Assembly (NCBI GenBank): GCA_025084515.1
Contig: JAJAGP010000182.1
Location: 310,001 to 374,000 of the forward strand
Length of the DNA stretch: 64,000 nt
Source: Ancistrus triradiatus
Lineage: Eukaryota > Chordata > Actinopteri > Siluriformes > Loricariidae
Reading direction: 5' to 3'
In this document: piece after piece, positions 37,271 through 62,144 of the stretch
How the letters are laid out: each line of letters begins with the position of its first letter
Position numbering within the stretch: the stretch's first letter is position 1
The notes under the pieces: generated by a model
Database searches by the model: none
What the model saw: only the letters and a program-made list of their open reading frames with translations
What the model was told of the DNA's origin: nothing
Made by a program: the position numbers and the translations under genes

Positions 37271-39212
37271 GGCTAGAGGCGGCCTAACAGGGTACTAGAG
37301 CCTTATACAGTTTTCCCCAATCATTCCTTTCGCTCAGATATTGGAATCGTCATTATATATCATCAGTACATTCATACACATAAAGTTTCATTCTGTCCCA
37401 GCAACTACTTGTTGGTGAGTTATATTGTCAGTGAGTCTACATCATCAAAGAGGGAACACAGGGCAGATGGATCAAGCTGAATAATGCTCCCATGTTCTGA
37501 AAAAAGCCTTCCAGATTTTGAGGAGTAGCGCATCCTTTTATTTCATTTCATACTTCTATCTTCAGTGTCGCAGTAAATGGTGCATACCGAACGTATCACG
37601 CCTCTGAGTCGGCCTTCTGAAATGACTCAATGCATGAAGTGATTTACATAACCCCATTTTCGTACGGACTATGAATTTTATCTACATGTTTATCAGCCTG
37701 AGTTAAGCAATGCAACTTTGATCAGACAAGAAATGACTGTGGTGTCTAAACAGCACAGCTGTTCAAGCAGAAATCAGCTTTAGAAGGCATTGCTTACTCA
37801 TCGCTGGACGCCGATGTGCAGATATGAGTGTGTTAATGTGGTTTTTCAGACTAACCTCTGCCCACTCGCTCACAAACCTGACAGTTGTGGTATGAATCAT
37901 TCTGAGCTGCATGGGGAGCGGAATGACTAAATCGTGCATAACATCCAGGTTGACTATCTGTGCCGTTCTGTCTAGAGCAAAAGCCTGTGAATCCATCTGC
38001 AAATCTGTCCAAAAGGATACGGAACATAGACCCAATGCATGTGAAGCACTCAGATGTTATTTAACACAAACAGCTATGTTCCCCTGTACAAAGTGCTTCA
38101 TGCTCATCGTACATAAAGTGAAACTTTGCATGAATCAAGACACACACGAACAAAAGCAGGCTTATATGCGGTATATGTGGTAAGAATTGTTTCTCTGAGA
38201 GTATCGCAACGCTGGCACACAAAAACAGCAATACTGTATGTGTTCTGGTACATGATGTACATGCATCCAGTTTTTACTAATCTAATGTAGGCCATAATAT
38301 ACATGTTCTATACTCAAATGCAAATCTCTCGTATAGATTGGATTGGAAGCCATCGATCACAGATTGGCCCTTTAAAAAATCGCATTTTGGGGTGATGAAA
38401 CCACACAGAAAATCGTTTTGTAATTTGAGGACACAGGATCGAAGAGCAGTTAGGGAAATTTATCTGATGGGGTTTGCGCACCAAACCGCAAAAGTGTTTA
38501 TCAAAGTCAGAGGAAGTGGGCGTTCTCTAAAGAAAAGTGCCTGAGCCAGCCACTTCCTGTTAAGATGGGGAAAATTCTGATGGTGTTATAAAGTGTACAG
38601 TAAACAAGTCAAACAAAAAGGGGTTTTGAAAAGGAAGCGCGACCTGAGAACTATCCTGCTTAGTAACCGTTCTTTGTAGAAAACTTCCCTTTCTAGCACA
38701 GAACGATAACAAAATGATTCAATATATTTAGAGGCGTTAGCAATTAGTCCTGTTTCAAAGTGTTACACTTGCAGCGCTACAAAAGGTGTTATGTAAACAA
38801 AATGTTAACACCTGTCAGTTGGTTCATTAGCTTTATGTAAGTGATCACAGTGGTCACATTTTAATGGTTTGGGGTCTGTGGATCTGAGATACATGCATAT
38901 TAGTTTCAATTAAATCTAATCTCCAAATTCACTTCCCTGATATGAATCATTACTTCCTAATGAGAATAGACTTACATCTTCTGTAAAACACTTCCCCACT
39001 GCAATCTAATGGTTTTAATGGTTTCACAGTGTACACCGAATATAGATTCATCATAATATCCTATATATGCTATATGTCAGGGCCTTGTTGTGTGATCTTT
39101 AGCGCAGGTTTATTATAAATCCAACCCCCAGCATTGACCTGGATCACTATTCCAGGCTATTACATTTCTGCATTAATGGTGGTGCTTGAAAGTTTGTGAA
39201 GCCTTAAGAATT

Positions 39213-39380
39213 GTTATGGTGCTGGATTATTGACCAGTAGGTTAAGCGTTCAAGTACCAGCACTGCCAAGATGCCACACTTGGATACATGAGCAAAGCAT
39301 TTAACCCTGACCTGCTGTGACAGTTGTAAGCTGCTCTGGATGAGGGTGTGTTCTAACTATCTAGTAAATGTCTGTGAGTT
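39213..39380 (+). repeat. tRNA-derived SINE, old copy
   Basis: GGTGCTGGATTATTGACCAG, GTTCAAGTACC, CACTGCCAAGATGCCACA and AGTTGTAAGCTGCTCTGGAT follow the SINE order with many substitutions. Confidence 0.6.
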
Positions 39381-40214
39381 ATGTAACATAGACATTTCAA
39401 GTATTGTTTTTAACCACTGATACCACAATGTCAACGTTTGGACACATTTAGAAATTCTTATGTATATCCAGCTTACTCTGGATAATATCATCTACAAAAT
39501 GCTGTAAAATGTATGAATGTGTCTATCTATTTTAGCAGACACTCTTATCCAGAATGAGCTCTTGAAGGTCTGTTTATTGTTCGGTCAGTCTGTCTGTCTG
39601 TCCGTCCATCCATCCATCCATCCAACCATCCAATCTTCTATACTAGTGGTTCTCAAACTGTGGTACGAGTGCCACTGGTGGTACTTGAAGGAGCATGAGG
39701 TGGTACACCAGATGATCTTGGAAAATATACTTAGTAACATGAATAAGCATGAATACAATTGTGTGTGTGTGTGGGGGGGGGGGTGTACTTGATGGCTGGT
39801 ACTTGGTCTAAAAAGTTTGAGAACCTCTGATCTATACAACCATCCATCCATTGGTCTGGATTATGTTGGTAGGAAACGCGTATTTTGTGAGAGTTTAACA
39901 GAACAACAGTGCCCTCTGCAGGGGGAAGTGCAAGTGTTAACTAATGTGCAGAATAACGTCAGAAAATGAACTGTCAACAAAAACAGACGTCATAAAAACT
40001 GTAAGTTAAATGTATTGTGTCTTATAAATGTAAATGTCTTGACATATCAGCTGCAGAACACAAGTGTTTAGAAGCAGAAAGTCGTTAACTATTGACTGTC
40101 CTTCTAAAGAAGGAATGTGTGTTGGATTCGAAATCAGTTGTTGAAAACAGAAGGCCTCCTCCAAGCTGCTTCCCAAAATGTCCACTGGAGTCTGAATGAA
40201 TAAATATTTATCTA

Positions 40215-41054
40215 CGCCACACGACCAGAAGTATGTGGACATCCAAACATTGCATCTAAATGTGCTTACAGAGTTTGTTCTCTCCTGTTACCAAGCTGTA
40301 TCCATGACATTATATTAGATAAATTGCATTCAGCAGATGCTCTTATTGAAGGTCAAGTCAAGTCAGATTTATTTATATAGCGCTTTTTACAATGGAGCAT
40401 TGTCTCAAAGCAACTTTACAAGTTTAGATTATCTCCTAATAACTACATCCAATCCCAAATTGAGCAAGCCTAGGGCGACAGTGGCAAGGAAAAACTCCCT
40501 AGTTCTAGGAAGAAACCTTGGGAGGACCAAGACTCAAAAAGGGACCCAGCCTCCTTGGGCGGCTTAGATGGTAAATCTAAGAGCGAACTAAAGTCATGGA
40601 CTCAAAGTTCGAATAAAATGTGAAGTATGTACAATGACATTAAGTGGCCCGGGTATGATGGGGCTGGAGCTGATGACGGAAGCAGCTTGAGTGGAGCTCC
40701 AGCAGATGAACATCATGTGTGGGGCCGGAACTGCCGGAACACAGCTCGGAGGTTAAGGACTTTGTTCAAGGGCCCATTCATGGCAGCTTGGTGGATTGTG
40801 AGGTAGAGCACTGTTTCTGGTGAAAACACCCTTGCTCACTGTTGGCATTCGAATTATTCTCAAAGGCACCTGTTTGAGCTAAGGACAGGATTATGTGCAA
40901 GTCAGTCAAGCTCTCAATCAAAGTTGGCAAACCATTTAGTAATGGACTTTATTTAGAAGGGAAATATGGAAAGTTAATGAACTAGAAGGGGAAGTGAAAA
41001 ACATTTCAATGATGTCACATAGCCAGTGAGGTCTACATACTTGTGGCCAGTACT
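40215..41054. mobile_element. Tc1-like non-coding element with nested repeat
   Basis: Ends CGCCACACGACCAGAAGTAT.. and ..CATACTTGTGGCCAGTACTG are imperfect inverses. The interior CAAAGTTGGCAAACCATTTA matches 49230-49250. A 'TTTATTTATATAGCGC' repeat is inserted at 40353. Confidence 0.65.
40353..40567 (+). repeat. TTTATTTATATAGCGC interspersed repeat, plus copy
   Basis: TCAAGTCAAGTCAGATTTAT, TATAGCGCTTTTTACAATGG, GGCGACAGTGGCAAGGAAAA and GGAAGAAACCTTGGGAGGAC in order; inverse copy at 43083-43296. A common teleost repeat; class not determined here. Confidence 0.8.
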
Positions 41055-42299
41055 GTATATGTATATACACACAATGTATTAGGGAATTTCTGCCTATTTC
41101 CACTTCATTTTATCAGGTTTGCTTACCATATAAGGTGATTTGGAAGGTGTGCAATTACAGACTATAGCCAGTTTGATACTATGCCTAATTTGTTACTTAT
41201 ATGGTCGTCCATGTATAAATGATATGAGAGCATCATGTGTAGCAGCATTATTGTAGTTTAAACATAGAGTAGACTTACTAGCAACATTATTAAGCACACC
41301 CACTTTGCTGGTACCGATTGTAGGTGTACTGATAAAACGCGTGGGTCATTTGATCCCTTTCAGATGTGTTTTGGATGTTCTCTAGCTCTTCAGTGGATAG
41401 TGTCAGTCTCTAATCACTGGAAGTTGTTGGTTTTGGTTGGTATGACTGAGCAGGTGCACAATTTTCCAAATTAAATGGACTGTGGTGGTGTAGTAGTGAA
41501 GTGGACTTAAGAGGACTATTGACCAGTAGGAATTAGACTATTGTCCTGTTTGCTTATTGGTTTAAATAATTACAGGTGCTACTGCTCGGCTTTTGAACTT
41601 ATTGGCACAATTGCTTGGATTGTACCTTGCTGTAAGTCTTTCTGAATAAAGAGCTTCTGCTGGAATTATCGAACATCCTTGGGGCATCAACAGTTGGGCA
41701 ATTTTGTTATTTCACAAGTGGTTACTTTGTGGAACTGGAAGTTGAAGTCCCTGTGGAGCGCAATGACAATGATATTTCCGTCAAGAAAAAAAAGTCATAT
41801 TATCATAATTTTATCTCATATTTTCCACATGTGTAGTAGGTATTACAACGTTTACATCTTATTTGTATGTTTTTGACTTCTTTCAGGCCATTCTGTAAAA
41901 TATTTAGTCATACAAAGTTGGTGCACTTTTAAGACAGTCCCTTAATTATTTCCCAAATACTGTATTAAAGCTTGAGTGAAGCAGGTGTGTGAACCCTCTT
42001 CTTTATCTAAATTCACATATTATGACGCATATTAAACGTGTATTCAGTTTTTTTTCGCAAAGTTCGTTCTATGTATTTTCTAATACATTAACTTTATATT
42101 AATCAGAAACACGAATATGTTGTAACTTGTATGTAACCGCCTCAGGCAGGTTGCATTTTCAGCGTGTTGATTCGAATGTCTTAGATACTGTATATTTTGT
42201 GTTTCGTATTTATTAGTTCTATGGCTAATACGATGAATGGTATTTTAAAGATCGTTAAATAATATAGCCTTTATGCAAACTGATTACTCTGAAACTTTA
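41055..42299. other. cdk7 upstream region, no gene recognised
   Basis: AT-rich, with no clear repeat or exon. Confidence 0.45.
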
Positions 42300-42390
42300 G
42301 TTCCCACGCAGTCGTGTTTCGCCCGGACGGATTTAGGGGCATTTAACTGAGCTGCAGCTGGTCCGTTTAACAAAGAAGTGGAACAGAAAC
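42300..42390 (+). promoter_or_regulatory. cdk7: cdk7 5' untranslated region and promoter-proximal DNA
   Basis: Short stretch just upstream of the cdk7 ATG, with CpG-containing sequence (around 42310-42330) in an otherwise AT-rich neighbourhood and a purine-rich leader before the start. No TATA box is evident in the 90 bases. The transcription start is not visible; the call rests on position only. Confidence 0.4.
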
Positions 42391-55240
<12,850 letters not shown>

Positions 55241-55768
55241 ATGATGGTTCGGAGACTCTCACCTGCCCGTGAGCCCACATAACCACTTGTGCTGCTGCAG
55301 ACCTTCAGGAAAAAAAAGATTAAGTCACTCTTTGTGACTTGCTACAATGGACATATTTATGTCCACGTTTCGTTACAATTTCAGTTATTTTTTTATACTG
55401 TGTACGTGTAAATTAAATTATGATGTTAAGATGACTGTGTGTCTAACATCTGTGTTATTTAGGCAGATGCATGTCATTTCGGTTCACAGATCATTCTTAT
55501 CTCTGTTGGATCTAATAACCATGCATTGAAATGGTACGTCCAATGCCAATTTGCTACCTGGGAAGTGAGTTTTCAGTTAATGGTAATTAGCTAGTCGGCT
55601 ATCATTTAAACTAAAGTATGGCTAGCTGTCACGGGTTGGTAAGGTAACCATCAATATTTGGGTGAATGTTTATTTTGCAATTATGCAATTATCATTCTTT
55701 TGTTGTCTTAGCTTGCTAATGGTGATTTGTATACTTGATTATATAGGTAGTGTAAACATAACAACTGT

Positions 55769-55962
55769 GGGACTGTGGTAGCCTAGCGTTTAAGGTACTG
55801 GACTCTGGAGCAGAAGGACCAGGGTTCAAATCCCACCTCTGCCAAGCTGCCACTGTTGGGTCCCTGAGCAAGGCCCTTAACCCACAATTGCTTGGATTGT
55901 AAGATTGTACCAATTGTAAGTCGCTCTGGATAGGGGTGTCTGCTAAATGCTGTAAATGTAAA
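55769..55962 (+). repeat. tRNA-derived SINE downstream of cdk7
   Basis: GGGACTGTGGTAGCCTAGCG head, B box GGTTCAAATCCC and the standard tail; near consensus. Confidence 0.9.
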
Positions 55963-56157
55963 CAATGACTGTGTCCTTTGCTGTGAAGTTCCTTTCAGCT
56001 AAAGGTAAATTAGCTATCCAGTTAGCATCAACCTAGTTGCTAAACATTTAAGTTTCAGTTGGAAGCTTACTGCCATGTGTACAAATATGATGTCCAACAT
56101 TCAGGGAAATTCTTTCTTATCTGTTCTCCAACAACAATATCACAGTGCACAGACATA

Positions 56158-56630
56158 CACTACTGGGCAAAAGTGTTAGGCTCCCATTAGATTGTTGTTT
56201 TAGCATTTATAATGACCATACATAATTATTTACTGTTTCATTATTAGAATACAACCAGATAATACAGCAAAGTTGTATATAGTATCCAAGAAAAACGGAA
56301 AATAATCGGAAAAAAAACAGCTTTTATAGGCTACAGTGGCAAGTATTTAGTGTGACCTCCCCTTACACTTGAGCAATAGCAACATCTGGCAGCTTCATCG
56401 GGATGCGAAGTTGACCCTACAGTCCGAAGAAGCTTGATCGGGAATGGTCTTTTGGAATGGTAGCCAAGGGTAGAAACCAGCTAAGATATGCCAACACTCC
56501 CAAATATTGGAATGAAGATCGATGGAAAAGAGTATCATGGAGTATAATGGTCTTTAATCTTACATATGCTGACTGTACCATTGTTAAAACGACATATCTA
56601 ATGGTGACCTAAGACTTTTGCAAAGTGCTG
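56158..56630. mobile_element. Tc1-type MITE (GCAAAAGTCTTAGGC family), complete
   Basis: CACTACTGGGCAAAAGTGTT to the inverse (TAAGACTTTTGCAAAGTGCTG), TA on both sides (56156-56157, 56631-56632). Best-preserved copy of this family in the window; non-coding. Confidence 0.85.
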
Positions 56631-57554
56631 TAAACTTTCCAAACGTGGATGACCTGAAATCATTTAGTTGTTTTAGCTTGTTATTGTTATATAGGTAGCC
56701 TAAGTACCGATGTTGTGACCCAACATTAGTGTCATTTGATATTAAATTTTCAGTTAAATTAGTTCTTCAACTAGCATTGAGTATAAACAGTTGCTAAAGT
56801 GTGAAGTTTCAGTTTTGAAGCTTATTGCCGTCTGCTATTCAGTTAGCATTAACCTAAGTATGGATAGTTGCTAAAATCTTAAATTTAATTAAGCTTATTA
56901 AGCGTAATGTACAACATGCAGTGAAATTATTTTTGCCTGTTGTCCCGAAGCAACATCACAATACACAAAAGCATATATTATTTACATAATTGTACCGGAG
57001 GAATACCACAGACACTTCTAGAAAAGCAGTGCTAAGTGACAGGCAAACTATATAATGCTAAAATTCAAAGTGAAATACATAATGGAGCTAACATTGAAGG
57101 TGTGTTTGCACTTGTTCGCCGAGTACCAACAATCAAAGTCTGCTTAGCGGTCTCTGGCAGACTAGACCAGTTATTGCTAATTTTCTGATATGAGGTTTGT
57201 CCTTTGGTAGGGAGTGAATCATAGGGAGTGATTCATCGCTTGGCGCTGGAGTCCTGAGGGAGGTGCTGTTGTAACACACTAGTCACCACTTTATCTGCCA
57301 TCTCTGAGCCCTTGACACACTTATGCTTCCTCTCGCGTGCTTAAAGGTGCTCATGGCCTTCCACCAAACTCAAAATGAACGCATCAGGTTTTGTGACTAA
57401 AGGAAGGCGGGTCCACATTTACTCACATGCTGCTGTTACATCTCTGTGGAAATGTCTCGCTTTTGTAACACAGAAGTACCAAGGGAAAACTTCCAATGGT
57501 CAGTTTCTGTTTTGTATTCTTTGCACAAACATTAATTGGAATACATTCTCATAG

Positions 57555-57850
57555 AGTAGGGGCCAAAAGTCTGAGACCACTAGTGAAAATGCTTTTTACA
57601 ATTTTATTGAACGTAAGCTGCACAGGTTTGTGTGCAATCTAATGATCCAGCTTATCCTAGCATGATTTCACAATATTCCACAGAGCATCTTGTGATATTG
57701 CTGAATGCTTGGCGCTCTCTGTCTTCAAGTACCCCATTAATGTACCAAGAAGTTCTTCCAGCACCAGTCGCAGCCATCACACCTCTTCACCACTACTCAG
57801 ACTAGTCTCAGACCCACAACAGTAGCATGTGAGTAACTGTGGACCCGCCT
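57555..57850. mobile_element. Tc1-type fragment (CTAGTGAAAATGCTT family)
   Basis: CTGAGACCACTAGTGAAAAT, GATTTCACAATATTCCACAG and GTGATATTGCTGAATGCTTG parallel 35879-36430. Both ends degraded. Confidence 0.6.
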
Positions 57851-58017
57851 TCCTTTACTGAGGGTGTGATGCCACAAAAATTGCTAGCTGTCAGATCAAA
57901 TCGTAAACAAGAAAATCTCCAGTGACTGCAAATCTGCTAAACTAAATAATGGCCAGAGATTTACTTTTTTTTTCTATATTTCATTATATTTATTAATTCA
58001 TTCATGATAAGAATCAC

Positions 58018-58192
58018 TGCATTTACATTTACAGCATGTATCAGACCCCCTTATCCAGATACAGTCTTACAATCCAAGCAATTGTGGGTTAAGGGTCTTG
58101 CTCAAGGACCCAACAGTGGCAGCTTGGCAGAGGTGGGATTTGAACCCTGGACCATTTGGTCCAGAGTCCAGTACTTTAACCGCTAGGCTACA
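58018..58192 (-). repeat. tRNA-derived SINE, internal 20-base deletion
   Basis: ACATTTACATTTACAGCATG tail to CCGCTAGGCTAC head. The AGAGCGACTTACAATTGG segment is missing. Confidence 0.85.
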
Positions 58193-58670
58193 ACTTACTA
58201 TTGGCAAGTAAGTTTTCACATACAGGGAATTTGTTTAGGTATACAGGTGCATGACATGACATTTCTCAATCACTTATTCCTGGTCTGAATGTAGATCTGG
58301 TTTAAGCTTAAAAATTTTGCAAAGGTTTCTGAAATTTTGCACATTCACTTTTGTCACACGGTTCTCAGGTGGATCAATGGTCTAATGCGACAGCGGACCA
58401 GTGTGGTGACCCAGGATGGATATAATACTTTCCAGCCAGGTTGGATGCCAAATGCAGACGCGATTAGCTGTATCTGATGGAAGGGGGTTTGGTCAGAGCA
58501 TCTATCCCCTCTGTTTATTTAGAAAATGTGTATATTTGTATTACGTTGTGTTCAGGTGGTTAGCAGTGTGGTTGCCAGAGTCTTTGTATAGGTTACATAG
58601 GAAGGATACAACTTTAATTTGTTGGGTTATGTGTGATGTTAGGTTGTTGTGTTGACACGAGACATGTGCC

Positions 58671-58835
58671 GCATTTAGCAGACGCTCTTATCCAGACTGA
58701 CTTACAACAGACACAGTCTTACAAGATACCAAGCAATTCAGAGTTAAGGACCTTGCTCAAAGGCAGAACAGTGGGAACTTGGCAGAGCTGGTACTGTGTA
58801 CATTTTATTTGTTTCAATAGTCCAGTACCTTAATG
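58671..58835 (-). repeat. tRNA-derived SINE, diverged copy
   Basis: GCATTTAGCAGACGCTCTTA, TCCAGACTGACTTACAACAG, AGTTAAGGACCTTGCTCAA and AGTCCAGTACCTTAATGG, with an insertion before the head. Confidence 0.65.
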
Positions 58836-59689
58836 GCAGTCCACAGGAACATATAAAGTATGAAGAATGTGAATTTGCTTTTAGAGTTGGCAACATTCAG
58901 AGGAGTGTGAATGGTATCCTGAAGAAACAAATAAAAAGACAGGTGAAGGAGAAAGACAGTGGGATAGTTTGGGTGTTTTAGGATAAAATGCCAGCCTATC
59001 CCCGCAGGGACCCAGGGGGAAGTTTCGGAGGAATGTTCTGGAAAGGTTGGGCTTCACACCAAGACATAGATGGGAGTGTCTGAGGTAGAGTAGTCTGACC
59101 AGGGGATCAGCCTCATGTGCTGCAACAGCAGCCCCTAGCCAGACCTGTGATGCACTGGTGTGCCATCCAGGCAAGGGCACACCTGCCACCCTATGTTCTC
59201 TGAGGATAGGTGCTGGAGCCCCCACGTCCCAGGAAAGAGCAATTTTGCCTGAAAGAGAAAGTTTGATAGGTAAAAGGGAATTGGAATAGGTCATCAAGTC
59301 CTTCACCAACAAAATACTGATTCTGCGTACAGATGTTAAAAGTGTGCACACACTTTTTGTGTATCATTCTAACAGCGTAGCTACTATGCCTCAGTTGAAG
59401 ACACCGATCGGAATTTGAAACCACTGACAATAACGGACTTGAAATTTGTCATCATATGCCATACAAAGTCAAAAACAAGGAGGTTATTCTGATTTGTTTT
59501 GATGTGACTAATTTGCTTTGCTGTCCGCCTCCGATCTCCGCCTTTCTAACGACAGCATCTTTCAGTCGCAACCCAACTAGTCTCCAACAGCCATAGAGTA
59601 CTCTACGTAGGGTGCAAACGCCTTTATTTCGAACTCCATGTAGTGCGCCTAGAGAGGGCATGAGGAACCGATTGGAATAAAGCACGTGG
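58836..59689. other. no gene recognised
   Basis: 59040-59240 is GC-richer with an open minus-strand frame, but no family signature was recognised. Confidence 0.4.
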
Positions 59690-59861
59690 CTTCTGCTCTC
59701 ACCGGACGGTTATTATGCTCTGAGACAAGGCGAGCGTTGAACCGTCGGAGCGCTGCTTGGTTTCCGAGGACAACATCTGTCCCGAAGTGGAACTGTTTTT
59801 TAAGAAATCGGGCATTTTGGGAAAGGTTTTAAAGATGTGCATACCTTGCTGTTTGTCTCAG
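59690..59861 (+). CDS. candidate first exon of an unidentified gene
   Basis: CpG-containing unique DNA followed by ATG at 59835 and nine codons (MCIPCCLSQ) that end exactly at CAG|GTAAGT (GT at 59862-59863). The Cys-rich start would suit a palmitoylated N-terminus, but nine residues cannot identify a family. No downstream exon was found before the right edge. It could equally be a chance ATG beside a chance donor. Confidence 0.3.
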
Positions 59862-60455
59862 GTAAGTGTCATAAGTGTTTCGTTGCTTCAATCTGGCTTT
59901 TATGAATAAAAAGGACGAAGTCTGATTGGAACGTGTAGGTGAAGCTGCACTCGGTCGCCTTTCGTTTGCTGTCATTGGGAATTTCGCCAGTTCACAAAAC
60001 AGTTTCGACGGCTTATGTGTGGTAACTTGTTATTAAAGGCGAAAAGAAAGTGTTTCGTAAATGTCGACATTCGTGACGGCGTTCTCGAAACGGTGTATTT
60101 TGCCAGCGTCCTTTGTTCGTGTTTAAAAGGAAGATGGAGTTGTGAGTTGTTAGCCAACATGCTATCACTGCTGGTTCGCTTTTATAGGTGGGAAATATGG
60201 ACAAATCATATCGCGATAATTGGGGACGTTTTATCAATACACGATGTTTGGTAGCGATATTTGGGTTTGGTTTACATTTGCTTTCGAAGTCCAGATCAAA
60301 CTGAAAGAACAATATAAAGAAGTAAAAGTTCAGAACAAATAAATAGGTCAATCAAAACATCACATCAAATCAGACAACTGGTAAAAATATGTATTTAATA
60401 CTATTGCATAGAGCTGGGATTTAGTCTCACAACTCTGTTGTTAGGAAAGAGCCTT

Positions 60456-60458
<3 letters not shown>

Positions 60459-60548
<90 letters not shown>
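60459..60548. repeat. (GT)45 microsatellite
   Basis: An unbroken GT run of about 90 bases; likely highly polymorphic. Confidence 0.98.
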
Positions 60549-60550
<2 letters not shown>

Positions 60551-61691
60551 GCTACACAGAGGTTCATACAGGTTTTTGCAACTAGCACCAGTGGTTTTAT
60601 GGTGTGTTTATACTTGCAGTTCGACTTGCTTAGTCCAGACCGAAGCAGGAAATCATACATTGTTGCATTGTAGTTCTGGTTTGCTTAGTGTTCACGCTGG
60701 TATTCTTCTCATTGAACCACAATATGTTAACCAAAGCCATATGTATAAGGTCTCATACTTCTTGAACAGCTTTTATGATGATTTTATGACATAAAAACCC
60801 CTTCTGCAAGGAGATGTTGGTTGGTCTTCCTATACTGATGTCTAATGGAAAACTTGCCTCCTACGACGAGAAGAACCAGTTATGATACTTTTATCCATGA
60901 TACTTCACATACTAAAGCATGCTGTCTGACCCCGAGCATCCCGGTCAGGGTCGAGGGAAGGGCGTCTGGAGTCTAACCAGGAGTTCGGTGAACTACACAG
61001 AGTTCATCGAAAGGTCCCGTAAAGCAGCACCCAAAGTCAGGTTGTGTCCCCATCTGGTATTTGAACCCAGATTTCAGAAGCTGGCTCTTACCACGAAGCC
61101 ACTGGAGGTGCCACTTCCAACCACTGGTGTACTTTCCATACCCAGTTAATCCAGTTCAGGGTTGTGTGGCGGGGGGCAGCAAACGTGCACCCACAAAACA
61201 CTGGATCACTCACTCGAGACACGTTAAAGATGCCCATTAAACAAAGACAGGTTGTTGGAATGTGAGAGAGAAGAGTACTTGAAGGAAATTCATGTGGAGA
61301 ATGTGGAAGTCTGGACTGGGACTCGAGCCCAATTATATGGAGCTGTGAGATGCGCCATTATGCCGCTCCAGTTTCAAACCATGGACTTGTGCATGAATCT
61401 TTTTAAGTCAAATTAACCGCAGTTTGTTCCTGCTCATAGATGCTCTTTCTGTACTCACTGACAAGGCAGAAAACCTCGTAGAACATGGGGTAAGGGTGTA
61501 AGCATGACTCCGACGGGATGCCAGTCCATCGGATCGCTGTTGCAATGACCTCCTGTTCCTCAGATGCAGCCAACTGAATTTGCAATTAATGTTCGACCCA
61601 TCAAGATGGCCCTGCCAGGACTTAAAGTAGCCCAGCATGCCCCCTTGGAAGAACGCAAACTAAATGGAGCGTACGGTAGCGATCGTAGAAT
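60549..61691. other. no gene recognised; old repeat-like segments
   Basis: 60925-61090 (GGTCAGGGTCGAGGGAAGG, then GGTATTTGAACCCAGATTTC) and 61490-61540 (GGGATGCCAGTCCATCGGAT) resemble degraded fish interspersed-repeat tails. No exon seen. Confidence 0.4.
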
Positions 61692-61998
61692 GTTCTATAT
61701 TTCTGCATAAATATGACCTAAATCATCATCAGATTTTCACACAAGTACTAAAAGTAGATAAAAAGAACCCAGTTAAACAAATGAGACAAAAATATTATAC
61801 TTGGTCATTTATTTATTGAGGAAAATGATCCAATATTACATATTAGTGAGTGGCAAAAGTATGTGAACCTTTGCTTTCAGTATCTGGTGTGACCCCCCTG
61901 TGCAGCAATAACTGTATTAGCTGGCGAGGTCACAAAGGACCCCAGGGTAACTTCTAAGCAACTGAAGGCCTCTCGCACAAACTTTAAAGCACCACTAA
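61692..61998 (-). mobile_element. Tc1 family A relic, internally deleted
   Basis: TATATTTCTGCATAAATATG through CAGTATCTGGTGTGACCCCC, then a jump to GGCGAGGTCACAAAGGACCC and the terminus CTTTAAAGCACCACT. Most of the transposase is lost. Confidence 0.8.
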
Positions 61999-62144
61999 TA
62001 CATATATATATAATGTTTTGAGTCATGGCGGCTGCTTCTGCAGAGAGAACTGTCTGGATGCCAGACCGGAGCCAGGGACGGTGGGACGACTTTACTAACA
62101 CAGAACTTTAGACCGTCAAAGGCAGATTTAAAAAATAGAAATCG

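Larger units (their letters stand above)
36661..40214. other. intergenic, small repeat fragments only
   Basis: A solo Tc1 family A terminus lies at 37152-37270. A 30-base piece of the same terminus at 39179-39210 is followed by an old SINE (39213-39380), and a CCATCC/CTGT tetranucleotide run lies at 39590-39630. No exon recognised. Confidence 0.5.
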
